From assembly GCA_035501495.1 (NCBI GenBank), contig DATJWB010000138.1, positions 1 through 64,000 on the forward strand: a stretch of DNA of 64,000 nucleotides, read 5' to 3'. The DNA comes from JAIQFL01 sp035501495. GTDB lineage: Bacteria > Acidobacteriota > Terriglobia > Bryobacterales > Bryobacteraceae. A program made the position numbers and the translations under genes. Under the pieces are notes generated by a model. It was given only the letters and a program-made list of their open reading frames with translations, was not told the DNA's origin and made no database searches. Position 1 is the stretch's first letter, and each line of letters starts with the position of its first letter. Below, piece by piece: positions 17,503 through 27,055 of the stretch.

Positions 17503-18780
17503 ATGAAGCCAGCCGTGGAATTTGTGACCGGACTGGCCTGCGTCTTTTGCCGCTCCGCTTATCTGCCAGGACGAAACTGCACCTGCCCCCGCTGCGGGAT
17601 TCAGGGCATCCTCGACGTGCAGTACGACTATCCCACACTGGCACGCCGCTTCACGCGCCGCTTGTTGTCCAGGCGCGCGGAACTGTCTCACTGGCGTTAT
17701 CGCGAGTTGCTTCCCATCCGGACCACCACCGCGGTGCCTGACGTGACAGTCGGATGGACGCCCCTGACGCCTGCCCCTGCCCTCGCCCGGCATATCGGCA
17801 TCCGCCGGCTCTTCCTGAAAGATGACGGGCGCAACGCCACGGGATCGCTGAAGGACCGCGCCAGTTCCATCGGCGTGGTGAAGGCGCGGGAAGCCCGGCG
17901 CCGCATCATCGCGTGCGCCAGCACGGGCAACGCCGCTTCGTCGTGCGCCGGCATGGCCGCCTCGATGGGGCTGCGCAGCGTGATCTTCATACCGGAGTGC
18001 GCTCCCGAGCCGAAGATCGTCCAACTCCTGATCTTCGGCGCGACCGTTCTGCGCATCCGCGGCAGCTACGAGCAGGCGTTCCAACTCTGCCAGTCGGCCT
18101 GTGAACGCTGGGGATGGTACAACCGCAACTCCGGCATCAATCCCTACTTGGTGGAGGGCAAAAAGACGGTAAGCCTTGAAATCGCCGAGCAACTCGGCTG
18201 GGAAATGCCCGATTGGGTGGCCGTTTCCGTGGGCGACGGCTGCACGGTCGCGGGCGTCTGGAAGGCATTTCGCGAACTGCGCCAGATCGGCCTCATCGAA
18301 CGAACGCCGCGCATTCTCGGAGTGCAGGCCGAAGGCGCCGCGCCCGTGACCGCGTGCTTCCGCAGCGGAGGGCCGCTCGAACCCGTCGAGCCGCGAACGG
18401 TCGCAGACAGCATCGCGGTGGGAGTGCCGCGAAACTGGAAGAAAGCAGTGCTGGCAGTCAGCGAGTCCGGCGGCGAAATGATCAACGTGAGCGACTCCGA
18501 GATCCTGGACGCCATGCGATACACGGGCCGGCTGGCCGCCATTTTCGCCGAACCGGCTGCCGCCACCGCAATCGCGGGACTGCGCCGCGCGGTGGGCGAT
18601 GGGGCGATCGGACGGCGCGCCACCGCGGTTGCCATCGTCACGGGCAACGGACTGAAAGACGTCCAATCGGCGAAGACGGCCGCAGGACAGCCCTTCGACA
18701 TCCCGCCCGATGGAGCGGGGCTCGACGAGCTCCTGCGCGAGCGAAACCTGACCGAACCATGCGACCGCAATCGCTCCTGA
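17503..18780 (+). CDS. Threonine-synthase-like PLP enzyme (fold type II)
   Basis: A 425-residue PLP enzyme. A small cysteine cluster at the N-terminus (CVFC at 13-16, CPRC at 28-31) resembles the zinc ribbon seen in some threonine synthases. The PLP lysine is in TGSLKDR (K117), preceded by LFLKDDGRN, and STGNAASSCAG provides the phosphate-binding region. The start at 17503 is chosen because homology begins just after it. It opens a ten-gene operon for N-heterocycle breakdown, so the role is more likely beta-elimination or deamination of an amino acid product (comparable to YgeX, diaminopropionate ammonia-lyase) than threonine synthesis. That assignment is inference. Confidence 0.75.
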   Translation: MKPAVEFVTGLACVFCRSAYLPGRNCTCPRCGIQGILDVQYDYPTLARRFTRRLLSRRAELSHWRYRELLPIRTTTAVPDVTVGWTPLTPAPALARHIGIRRLFLKDDGRNATGSLKDRASSIGVVKAREARRRIIACASTGNAASSCAGMAASMGLRSVIFIPECAPEPKIVQLLIFGATVLRIRGSYEQAFQLCQSACERWGWYNRNSGINPYLVEGKKTVSLEIAEQLGWEMPDWVAVSVGDGCTVAGVWKAFRELRQIGLIERTPRILGVQAEGAAPVTACFRSGGPLEPVEPRTVADSIAVGVPRNWKKAVLAVSESGGEMINVSDSEILDAMRYTGRLAAIFAEPAAATAIAGLRRAVGDGAIGRRATAVAIVTGNGLKDVQSAKTAAGQPFDIPPDGAGLDELLRERNLTEPCDRNRS

Positions 18781-20126
18781 TCCGCGACATCCATACGCTG
18801 GTACCGATGGACGAGGGGCACACCGTCCTACACGGTGCGTCGCTCTATATAGAGGGCGGCGAGATCCGCCAGGTGGTGGCGTCCGGCGCGAGACTTCCCA
18901 AGGCGCATCGGAGCATCAGTGGCCGCTATGCAATCGCGATCCCCGGCTTGGTCAACACCCACCATCATCTCTATCAGACGCTCACCCGCGCCTACGGCCC
19001 GGCGGCCGATGCCGAACTCTTTGATTGGCTGCGCGCCCTTTATCCGGTGTGGGCGCGGCTCGACGAGGAGGCCGTCGAGGCGGCAGCCCTCGTGGGCATG
19101 GCGGAACTGATGCTTTCCGGGTGTACCACCACCAGCGACCATCATTACGTCTTCCCGCGTGCTCACCCGGGACTCCTGGATGTCGAGATCGAAGCGGCAG
19201 GCCGTATCGGGATCCGCTTCCACCCCACACGGGGCAGCATGAGCGTCGGGCGGCGGAAAGGCGCCCTGCCGCCGGACGCCGTCGTGGAAAGCGAGGGCCG
19301 AATACTGGCAGACTGCGAGCGCGCCATCACCAAATTCCACGACCCGCGGCCGGGATCGATGTTGCGCATCGCACTTGCGCCCTGCTCGCCTCTCTCTGTC
19401 TCGCCTCGTTTGATGCGCGACACAGCCACTCTCGCGCGCCGTCACGGCGTACGCCTCCATACGCACCTGGCCGAGACGCGCGCCGAGGAAGACTACTGTA
19501 TCGAACGCTTCGGCAAACGCCCGCTCGATCTGCTCGAAGATGTAGGCTGGCTCGCGAACGACACGTGGCTGGCGCATGGCATCTATTTCCGACGGTCCGA
19601 GATCGCGCGTCTGGGCAGCGCGGGGGTAGGCATCGCGCATTGCCCCACGTCGAACATGCGGCTGGGGTCGGGCTGCGCGCCGGTGCCCGCATTCCGCCGC
19701 GCCGGATGCCCGGTCGGACTGGGAGTGGACGGTAGCGCCTCCAATGACAGCTCCCACATGTTGGCGGAAGCCCGCCAGGCATTGCTGCTCCAACGTCTGG
19801 TTCATGGCGCCCGTGCATTCGGTGTGCGCGATGCACTGCGAATGGCGACGATCGAAGGCGCGCGCTGCCTTGGCCGCGACGACATCGGCACTCTGGAGCC
19901 GGGCAAGCGCGCGGATATCGCCATGTTCGATCTGCGCGGCCTGGGCTACAGCGGCGCGGGCGATCCGGTTTCCGCGTTGCTGCTCTGCGCTCCCGCCACA
20001 GCGGAAACACTGATCATTGACGGCTGCATCGTGGTCGAGAACGGCGAGTTGAGGACTCTCTCCGTCGATCGCCTCGTCACCCGCCACAAGCGCGCCGCGG
20101 CGAATTTGGTTGTTTCAGACCTGTAA
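18759..20126 (+). CDS. Amidohydrolase, 8-oxoguanine/guanine deaminase type
   Basis: A 455-residue cyclic deaminase of the amidohydrolase superfamily. The metal motif NTHHHLYQTLTRA, then HTHLAETRAEE, LAHGIYF, CPTSNMRLGSG and GLGVDGSASNDSS all match 8-oxoguanine deaminase and related hydroxyatrazine-type enzymes. The SASNDSS run after the metal Asp is a good marker of the 8-oxoguanine deaminase branch. It converts an amino-purine to the oxo form, releasing ammonia; 8-oxoguanine would give urate. It starts at ATG 18759, overlapping the previous gene by 22 nt. A second amidohydrolase (SsnA-like) lies at 29021 in the same operon. Confidence 0.8.
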   Translation: MRPQSLLIRDIHTLVPMDEGHTVLHGASLYIEGGEIRQVVASGARLPKAHRSISGRYAIAIPGLVNTHHHLYQTLTRAYGPAADAELFDWLRALYPVWARLDEEAVEAAALVGMAELMLSGCTTTSDHHYVFPRAHPGLLDVEIEAAGRIGIRFHPTRGSMSVGRRKGALPPDAVVESEGRILADCERAITKFHDPRPGSMLRIALAPCSPLSVSPRLMRDTATLARRHGVRLHTHLAETRAEEDYCIERFGKRPLDLLEDVGWLANDTWLAHGIYFRRSEIARLGSAGVGIAHCPTSNMRLGSGCAPVPAFRRAGCPVGLGVDGSASNDSSHMLAEARQALLLQRLVHGARAFGVRDALRMATIEGARCLGRDDIGTLEPGKRADIAMFDLRGLGYSGAGDPVSALLLCAPATAETLIIDGCIVVENGELRTLSVDRLVTRHKRAAANLVVSDL

Positions 20127-20153
20127 GACTGATATTATCCGATCAGGCACGAT

Positions 20154-21023
20154 ATGTTCGAGAGTGTGGAAGCTTTCTATCGTCCTGCCACTGTCCGCGA
20201 TGCATTGAAGCTGCTTCACAAAGGACATGGCAGCGCGCGAATCGTCGCCGGTTGTACCGATGTCATGCTGGAACGCGACCGCCCGGTCCGGTTTCTGATC
20301 GACATCACGAGGGCCGGCTTGACCTACATCCGGAAGCGCGGTGCCCGCTGGGCGATTGGCGCAACCACCACCATGTCGGAGATCGAGGCTTCCCCGGAAT
20401 TGCACGGCGTTGCCGGAGGGATTCTGGCACACGCCGCCGCGGCCTGCGGCTCGATCGAAATCCGCAACATGGCGACCATCGGCGGCAACATGGCAAACGG
20501 GTCCGCAGCCGCGGATCTCGCCGCGCCGTTGCTGGCGCTGAATGCGGATGTGACGTTGGCCAGTGACCGCGGGCGGCGCAAACTGCCGCTCTCCAAGTAC
20601 CTGCCGTGCGTGACCGCCGGGCACACCAGGAATTCGATCCTGGTCGAGGTCTCGTTTCCGGATCCTCCGCGCGGGCCGTATTCCGGTTGGTCGTTCCAAA
20701 GGCTTGGGCGGACCGCCTTGGACATTTCGCTGGTCAACGTGGCGGCGGGCCTCCAACTGGACGGGCGAGGCCGCGTAAAATGGGCGCGCATCGCCTTGGG
20801 CGCGGCAGCCCCCGAGGCTCTCCGCATGCCGGAAGCCGAAGCGCTGCTGGCCGGTCGGACACTCGACCACATACTCCTCGCGGAGGCGACAGCCTCGGTG
20901 GAGCGCTCAGTCAATCCCATCACGGACGTTCGGGCGACGGCCGACTACCGCCGCGAAATGAGCCGGGTCCTGACCCTGAGGGCACTGGAAGAATGCGGCC
21001 TGCATGCGGAGCGCGCGCTATGA
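20154..21023 (+). CDS. ygfM: FAD subunit of molybdenum hydroxylase (YgfM/XdhB-like)
   Basis: A 289-residue FAD-binding domain protein of the CO dehydrogenase/xanthine dehydrogenase medium-subunit family. The two FAD motifs are present: IVAGCTDVM near residues 32-41 and RNMATIGGNMAN near 103-114. It would pass electrons from the [2Fe-2S] centres of the partner to an acceptor. The stop overlaps the start of the fused Fe-S/molybdopterin gene (ATGA). E. coli keeps the same pairing in ygfM and xdhD. Confidence 0.85.
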   Translation: MFESVEAFYRPATVRDALKLLHKGHGSARIVAGCTDVMLERDRPVRFLIDITRAGLTYIRKRGARWAIGATTTMSEIEASPELHGVAGGILAHAAAACGSIEIRNMATIGGNMANGSAAADLAAPLLALNADVTLASDRGRRKLPLSKYLPCVTAGHTRNSILVEVSFPDPPRGPYSGWSFQRLGRTALDISLVNVAAGLQLDGRGRVKWARIALGAAAPEALRMPEAEALLAGRTLDHILLAEATASVERSVNPITDVRATADYRREMSRVLTLRALEECGLHAERAL

Positions 21024-23848
21024 AACCCATGGAATTGCATGTCACCGTCAACCAGGGGGCCAAAGAGTGGCGGATCGCCCCCGGCGACATCCTGCTCGAT
21101 GTCCTCCGGCGCGAGGGCTACTTCAGCGTGAAGCGGGGGTGCGAGACCGGCGAGTGCGGCGCCTGCACGATACTGCTCGATGGCAAAGCGGTCAACTCCT
21201 GCTTGATGTTCGCCGCTCAAGCCGAGGGACGCGAAATCCTGACTGTCGAGAGCCTGGCGGACGGCGACACTCTCGATCCTCTCCAGGAGTCTTTTCTCGA
21301 TCACGGCGCGGTGCAATGCGGATTCTGCACCAGCGGCATGATCCTGGGCGCCAAGGCGCTCCTCGAATGCACGCCTCACCCGAATGAAGGTGAGGTTCGC
21401 GAAGCCTTAGCCGGTCACCTTTGCCGATGTACGGGTTACCGAAAACCGGTGGAGGCCGCTCTGGGCCGGTCCCGAAAGGAAGGCAAGCCGAAGAGCAACG
21501 GGCCGAAAATCGTCGGCCAGGACGTGCGCAAAGTCGATGGTGTCAAACTGGTGACGGGTCGTTCCGCCTTTACCGACGATATCCACCTCCCCGGCATGCT
21601 CTTCGGCAAGATCCTGCCCAGCCCGCACGCTCACGCCCGCATCCGCCGCATCGATACGCGCCGGGCGACGGCCCTGCCCGGGGTACACGCCGTGCTTACC
21701 CATCAGGATGTGCCGCGCGTTCCTCATACCACCGCCGGACAGGCATGGCCCGAACCTTCGCCCTACGACACCTTCCTGCTGGATTCCAAAGTCCGCTTTG
21801 TGGGCGACCGCGTCGCGGCAGTAGCAGCCGAGAGCCGCGCGATTGCCGAACAGGCGCTCCGGCTCATCGAAGTGGACTACGAGGTTCTGCCTGCGGTGCT
21901 GGACATGGAGCAGGCCATGGCGCCGGGGGCCGCGGTGATCCACGACGAGCCCGACGCCACCAAGATATATGACGCCTCGCGCAACATCGCCGGCCACATC
22001 CTGCGCGAGATCGGCAACGTGGACGAGGGCTTCCGCCAATCGGATTGCATCTTCGAGCGCGAATTCCGTACGCAGCGCCAGCAGCACGTGATGCTGGAGC
22101 CGCACATCAGCATCTGCTGGCTGGACGCCGATAATCGCCTGGTGATTCGCACCAGCACGCAGGTGCCCTATCACTGCCGGCGCCAGGTGGCGCAGATCCT
22201 GCAAATCCCGGTGGGGCGCATCCACGTCATCAAGCCGCGCATCGGCGGCGGGTTCGGCGGCAAGCAGGAGATGCTGCTCGAGGATATCTGCGGAGCGCTG
22301 GCGCTCGCGACGCGCCGCCCGGTGAAGATGGAATACACGCGCGAGGAGGAGTTTTACATGGCGCGCAGCCGCCATCCGCAGATCCTCCGCATGAAGATGG
22401 GGGTTGCGCGCGATGGCGAGATCGTCGCCAGCCACATGCGCGTGCTGGCTACCACCGGTGCTTACGGCAGCCACGCCAACACCGTGCAGGGCAATACCGG
22501 CAGCAAGGTGCTGCCGCTCTACCGCGCTGCCCACATGCGCTTCGAATGCGACGTGGTCTATACGAACGCGCCAGTCGCCGGCGCCTTTCGAGGCTATGGC
22601 TGCCCGCAAGGATTCTTCGCGCAGGAATCGCTGGTGGACGAGATCTGCCAGACGCTAGGCATGGATCCCGTCGAATTCCGGCGCAAGAACGCGATCCGCC
22701 TGGGGGACACCGATCTCCTCAGCGCCCAACTCGGCGAAGGGCGGGAAGGTCTGCCGCGCGTGATTCGCAGTTGCGGCCTGCCCGAGTGCCTGGAAAAGGG
22801 CGCGGTGGCTATCGGCTGGAAGGAGAAGCGCGAACTTCTGCCGAAGCTCAAAGGGCCGCGCAAACGCGGCGTCGGCATGGCGTGCACCATGCAGGGCAGC
22901 GGAATCGCCGGCATCGACTGGGCCTCCGCCTTTTTGAAGATGAACGACGACGGGTCCTTTTGCCTGCAGGCGGGCGCGTCGGACGTGGGTGCGGGCGCCG
23001 ATACGGTGCTCTCGCAGATCGCGGCCGAAACGCTGGGCGTGACCTTGGACCGCATCATCATTACTACTGGTGACACCGACACCACGCCATTCGACGTGGG
23101 AGCGTACGCATCCAGCACCACCATCATCTCGGGCGGCGCAGTCAAGAAGGCCGCCGAAAAGGTGCGTGGGCAGGTGCTGGCCATCGCTTCGAAAATGCTC
23201 GATACGCCCGCGGCGGACTTGGACTGCGCCGGCAACGAAGTGTTCACCACCACAGAACCGCGACGCTCGGTCCCCATTGGCGACGTGGCGCTCCAGGCGC
23301 TCTATAAAGAGAAGACGCAGATCATGGACGGCGCCTCGCACTTCAATACCGACAGCCCGCCGCCGTTCTGCGCGACGTTCGCCGAGGTGGAAGTCGATAC
23401 CGAAACGGGGCAGGTTCACGTGCTGCACCTCGCGACGGCCGTCGATCCCGGCGTCGCCATCAATCCGATGCAGGCGGAGGGGCAGGTGGAAGGCGCCGTC
23501 ACACAGGGCATGGGCTTCGCCCTGACCGAGGAACTGATGCTCGACGAAGCCGGGCGCCCGCGCAACGCCAATTTCCTCGACTACAAGATTTTCAGCGCTA
23601 AAGACATGCCGAAGCTGACCACCATCCTGGTCACCACCGACGAGCCGCTCGGCCCATACGGAGCGAAGTCCGTGTCCGAAGTGCCCATTAATGGTCCTGC
23701 GCCGGCAATTGCTAACGCTATCTTTCACGCTATCGGCGTCCGCATCCGCAGGCTGCCGATCCGCCCCGAAGACGTCCTCCGCGCGTTGCACGAAGCGCCC
23801 GATGTGTCCGGAGCGGACGAAGCCGAGGAGGTCCTGGTAACGCAATGA
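21020..23848 (+). CDS. xdhD: Fused [2Fe-2S]/molybdopterin hydroxylase (XdhD-like)
   Basis: A 942-residue xanthine-dehydrogenase-family protein joining two subunits. Residues ~1-160 form the small subunit with a plant-type [2Fe-2S] site (RGCETGECGACT, later C) and the second cluster (QCGFCTSG, HLCRCTGY). From ~165 the molybdopterin subunit follows (VGQDVRKVDGVKLVTG, GGGFGGKQE, AFRGYG), with the likely catalytic Glu in KSVSEVPINGPAPA near the C-terminus. Such enzymes hydroxylate purines or related heterocycles. In E. coli the homologue XdhD belongs to the selenium-associated hydroxylase group, but no selenium-insertion genes are in this window. The ATG at 21020 overlaps the previous stop, and the stop overlaps the next start. 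Confidence 0.88.
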   Translation: MKPMELHVTVNQGAKEWRIAPGDILLDVLRREGYFSVKRGCETGECGACTILLDGKAVNSCLMFAAQAEGREILTVESLADGDTLDPLQESFLDHGAVQCGFCTSGMILGAKALLECTPHPNEGEVREALAGHLCRCTGYRKPVEAALGRSRKEGKPKSNGPKIVGQDVRKVDGVKLVTGRSAFTDDIHLPGMLFGKILPSPHAHARIRRIDTRRATALPGVHAVLTHQDVPRVPHTTAGQAWPEPSPYDTFLLDSKVRFVGDRVAAVAAESRAIAEQALRLIEVDYEVLPAVLDMEQAMAPGAAVIHDEPDATKIYDASRNIAGHILREIGNVDEGFRQSDCIFEREFRTQRQQHVMLEPHISICWLDADNRLVIRTSTQVPYHCRRQVAQILQIPVGRIHVIKPRIGGGFGGKQEMLLEDICGALALATRRPVKMEYTREEEFYMARSRHPQILRMKMGVARDGEIVASHMRVLATTGAYGSHANTVQGNTGSKVLPLYRAAHMRFECDVVYTNAPVAGAFRGYGCPQGFFAQESLVDEICQTLGMDPVEFRRKNAIRLGDTDLLSAQLGEGREGLPRVIRSCGLPECLEKGAVAIGWKEKRELLPKLKGPRKRGVGMACTMQGSGIAGIDWASAFLKMNDDGSFCLQAGASDVGAGADTVLSQIAAETLGVTLDRIIITTGDTDTTPFDVGAYASSTTIISGGAVKKAAEKVRGQVLAIASKMLDTPAADLDCAGNEVFTTTEPRRSVPIGDVALQALYKEKTQIMDGASHFNTDSPPPFCATFAEVEVDTETGQVHVLHLATAVDPGVAINPMQAEGQVEGAVTQGMGFALTEELMLDEAGRPRNANFLDYKIFSAKDMPKLTTILVTTDEPLGPYGAKSVSEVPINGPAPAIANAIFHAIGVRIRRLPIRPEDVLRALHEAPDVSGADEAEEVLVTQ

Positions 23849-25074
23849 TGACCACAACCGAAATCCTGAATCGCGAGCGCCTCGCCGGGCGGGCGCAGTT
23901 CTACGAGCCCGCCATGGTTCGCTTCCTGCAGGAGCTGATCGCCATCCCCGCGGAGAGCTGTCAGGAGCGGCCCGTGATCGCCCGCATCCGCCAGGAAATG
24001 GAGAAGGTGGGGTTCGACGAAGTCCGCATCGACGGCATGGGCAATATCCTGGGTCGTATTGGTTCCGGCCAGACGGTCATCATGATGGACTCCCACACCG
24101 ACACAGTCGGCGTCGGCGATCCGAAAGAATGGGCGCGCGATCCCTACGGCGGCACCATCGATGGCGGCTGCATCTACGGCCGCGGCGCCTGCGACCAGCG
24201 GGGCGGTATGGCCAGCCTGGTCTACGCCGGTCTGTTGATCCAGGAACTCGGCCTCCATGGCGATTACACGCTCTATGTCGTCGGCTCCGTCCAGGAGGAG
24301 GATTGCGACGGGCTGCCCTGGCTCTACATCCTGAATGAGGACGGCATCCGACCCGATTGCGTGGTCATCACCGAGCCGAGCAAATTGGGCATCTATCGCG
24401 GCCATCGCGGCCGGATGGAGATCGAAGTCCACCTGCGCGGCAAGTCGTGCCACGCAGCCGACCCCACGCGCGGCGACAACCCCGTCTACAAGATGGCGCG
24501 CCTCGTGGCGGAGGTCGAGAAGCTCAACGAGCGGCTGCATGCCGATCCTTTCCTCGGTAAGGGTACTATCGCGGTTACCCAGATTCGTTCCCTGTCGCCG
24601 TCGCTGTGCGCCGTGCCGGGAGCTTGCTCCGTCCATCTCGACCGCCGCCTCACCGCGGGTGAAACCCGGGAGAGCGCGGTCGCCGAAGTGAAAGCTCTGC
24701 CCGGCGCCGAGGACGCCGAAATCGAAATCCTCGACTACGACACGCCGAGCTACACCGGGCTCCGGTACGCGATGCAGAAATATTACCCCACCTGGGTTCT
24801 GGAGGAATCACACCCGTTGGCGCAGGCAGCCATTGGCACGTTCCGCAAGTTGTGGGACCGTCCGGCGGTGGTCGATAAGTGGACGTTCAGCACCAACGGT
24901 GTGGCCACCATGGGACTGATGGGCGTGCCCACCATCGGCTTTGGGCCAGGCGAGGAGGAACTGGCCCACAGCGTCGGAGAGCGTATGCCCATCCGCCACC
25001 TGGTGGAGGCGGCCCAGTTTTACGCCGCCTTCCCGCTGACCTACATGGAAACGCTGAAGAAGAGCGATGGCTGA
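23845..25074 (+). CDS. ygeY: YgeY-family M20 metallohydrolase
   Basis: A 409-residue amidohydrolase/peptidase of the M20 fold. Zinc-binding features are HTDTVGVGD, GACDQRGG, QEEDCDG, ITEPS and a late histidine in EELAHSVGE. The dimerisation domain is between. The YgeY group is found next to YgeW/YgfK/XdhD genes in many anaerobes; it probably hydrolyses a carbamoylated or ring-opened intermediate. The overlap of 4 nt with xdhD and 8 nt with the ygfK-like gene shows translational coupling. Confidence 0.85.
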   Translation: MMTTTEILNRERLAGRAQFYEPAMVRFLQELIAIPAESCQERPVIARIRQEMEKVGFDEVRIDGMGNILGRIGSGQTVIMMDSHTDTVGVGDPKEWARDPYGGTIDGGCIYGRGACDQRGGMASLVYAGLLIQELGLHGDYTLYVVGSVQEEDCDGLPWLYILNEDGIRPDCVVITEPSKLGIYRGHRGRMEIEVHLRGKSCHAADPTRGDNPVYKMARLVAEVEKLNERLHADPFLGKGTIAVTQIRSLSPSLCAVPGACSVHLDRRLTAGETRESAVAEVKALPGAEDAEIEILDYDTPSYTGLRYAMQKYYPTWVLEESHPLAQAAIGTFRKLWDRPAVVDKWTFSTNGVATMGLMGVPTIGFGPGEEELAHSVGERMPIRHLVEAAQFYAAFPLTYMETLKKSDG

Positions 25075-27055
25075 GCTGGTTCCCATCGCGTTGCCTCTGC
25101 TGCTGCGGCGCGCGTTTCTCGAATACCGGCGGGAAGGCAAAATCTTCGACCTGCCGCAAACCAGATTCTTCCGGGGCCTGCCCGGGCTCGATTTGTCGGT
25201 ATCGTTCCACGGTCACCGCGCCGCGACGCCGCTCGGTCCTGCCGCCGGGCCACATGGCCAACTGGCGCAGAACATTGCGCTCTCCTGGCTCGGGGGCGCA
25301 CGCATCATCGAGCTCAAGACGATCCAGATCCTGGACAGGCTCAGGATCCCCCGGCCGTGCATCGATGCCGCCAATGTCGGCTACAACGTGGAGTGGTCGC
25401 AGGAACTGACGCTCGAGCAGTCCCTCCGCGAATATGTCGGCGCGTCGATGTTCCTCGAGATCCTGAAAGCGTCCAAGCTCATCGGCGACGACATCCCGGG
25501 CGACACCGTTTTCGACATGAGCGCGGGCTACAACCTCGAGGGCATCGGTTCTCCGCGCGTGCGCGCCTGGATCACTTCCATGAAGAATGCGGCACCGGTC
25601 ATCGACGAACTGCGCCCCGAGCTCACAGGCGAATTCGCCCGCTACCGCGATCTGCCATTTCCCACTTGCGTCAGCGACACGTTGAGCCTCTCCACTTTCC
25701 ACGGATGCCCCGCCGGCGGAATCGAAGATATCGCCGACTTCCTGCTGTCCGAGCTGGACTGCCACGTCTGCATCAAGCTCAACCCCACGCTTCTTGGACA
25801 AGCGGAAACCGCGCATCTCCTGCACGACGTCCTCGGCTATCGCGAGATCCAGCTCCATCCGCCGGCCTTCGCCAACGACCTCCAGTGGGACGAAGCGACC
25901 GACCTGATTCCGCGCTTGTGGCGCCGCGCCGAGCGCCTCGGCAAGAGCCTCTCCGTCAAATTCTCGAACACTCTCGTGGTTCGCAATCACAAGGGGGTCT
26001 TTCGCGACGAGTTGATGTACATGTCGGGGCCGCCGCTTCATGTCCTGGCGATGAGGCTGGTAAAGAAATTCCGCGAGTCTGTACCGGCTCCGATTTCCAT
26101 TTCGTTCTCGGGAGGCCTCGACGCGCACAACGTGGCCAACACAGTCGCCATGAACCTGGTGCCGGTGACTACTTGCACGGACCTCCTGCGTCCCGGCGGC
26201 TACGCGCGGCTCGTCCGCTACCTCGAAAACCTGGGCCAACGCATGCGCGAGGTCGGCGCCGGCAACATCTGCGAGCTTGTTCTCCGTTATCGCGGTCAGG
26301 CGGAAACGGCTGGCGGGGACGTAACCCTCGCCGGGCGGCTGAATACGCCGATTCTCGCCACGGAGGCCGAAGCGGATCCACGCTATCGCTGGGAGCGGAA
26401 TCACGGTGTGCCACGCAAAATCGGTTCCCATCTATGGTTTTACGACTGCATCAGCTGCGACAAGTGCGTACCGGTCTGCCCGAACGATGCCAACTTCGTC
26501 TACGAGGCGCCTGCCGCGGTCATCGAGTACGACAATTTCGAGTTGCTGCCTGAGGGCATTCGACGCCTTCCCGGCGGAGTGCTCCGTGTGGTGAAGCAGC
26601 ACCAGCTCGCAAACTACGCCGATGCGTGCAACGAATGCGGAAACTGCGACGTGTTCTGCCCCGAAGACGGCGGACCGCAGCACGCGAAGCCGCGATTCTT
26701 TAGCAGCCTCGAGACCTATCGCAAACACGCGGAGGGCAACGGATTCTTTAACGATTGGGACGCCCACCGGATCTACGGCGCCATCGCGGGAAAGCACTAC
26801 GTGCTGGGACTCGACCCGCAGGCCGATCGCGCCTGGTTCGAAACCGAGTCCGAGCAAGTCGAGATCCGTTTGAGCGACTGCCAGGCGCTGAATTGGGCTC
26901 CGCTTGGCGGCTGTCGCGACGCCCGCACACTCGACATGCTGCCCTATCTGAAGCTCAAATTACTTGCCGGCTCCATCGGCGATCCGCGCCGCGTCCATTT
27001 CGCCAACGTGGCCGGACTTCCAGAGGACACCAATGATTACGGCATCGCCAACTGA
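25067..27055 (+). CDS. ygfK: YgfK-like oxidoreductase, short form without GltD domain
   Basis: A 662-residue protein with a dihydroorotate/dihydropyrimidine-dehydrogenase-like FMN barrel (residues ~1-430) followed by two [4Fe-4S]-type motifs, CISCDKCVPVCP (461-472) and CNECGNCDVFCP (521-532). E. coli YgfK is about 1030 residues and includes a GltD-like FAD/NAD(P)H domain; no GxGxxG-containing domain of this kind is present here. The protein must therefore take electrons from another partner. YgfK homologues are required for anaerobic purine breakdown in gut bacteria, where a reduction step is inferred. It overlaps ygeY by 8 nt and ygeW by 23 nt. Confidence 0.8.
   Translation: MAELVPIALPLLLRRAFLEYRREGKIFDLPQTRFFRGLPGLDLSVSFHGHRAATPLGPAAGPHGQLAQNIALSWLGGARIIELKTIQILDRLRIPRPCIDAANVGYNVEWSQELTLEQSLREYVGASMFLEILKASKLIGDDIPGDTVFDMSAGYNLEGIGSPRVRAWITSMKNAAPVIDELRPELTGEFARYRDLPFPTCVSDTLSLSTFHGCPAGGIEDIADFLLSELDCHVCIKLNPTLLGQAETAHLLHDVLGYREIQLHPPAFANDLQWDEATDLIPRLWRRAERLGKSLSVKFSNTLVVRNHKGVFRDELMYMSGPPLHVLAMRLVKKFRESVPAPISISFSGGLDAHNVANTVAMNLVPVTTCTDLLRPGGYARLVRYLENLGQRMREVGAGNICELVLRYRGQAETAGGDVTLAGRLNTPILATEAEADPRYRWERNHGVPRKIGSHLWFYDCISCDKCVPVCPNDANFVYEAPAAVIEYDNFELLPEGIRRLPGGVLRVVKQHQLANYADACNECGNCDVFCPEDGGPQHAKPRFFSSLETYRKHAEGNGFFNDWDAHRIYGAIAGKHYVLGLDPQADRAWFETESEQVEIRLSDCQALNWAPLGGCRDARTLDMLPYLKLKLLAGSIGDPRRVHFANVAGLPEDTNDYGIAN

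Noticed and set aside
21020..23848. Selenium-dependent hydroxylase assignment
   Set aside because: Similarity to XdhD suggests it, but selenium maturation genes (selD, yqeB, yqeC) are not in the window, so it cannot be claimed.
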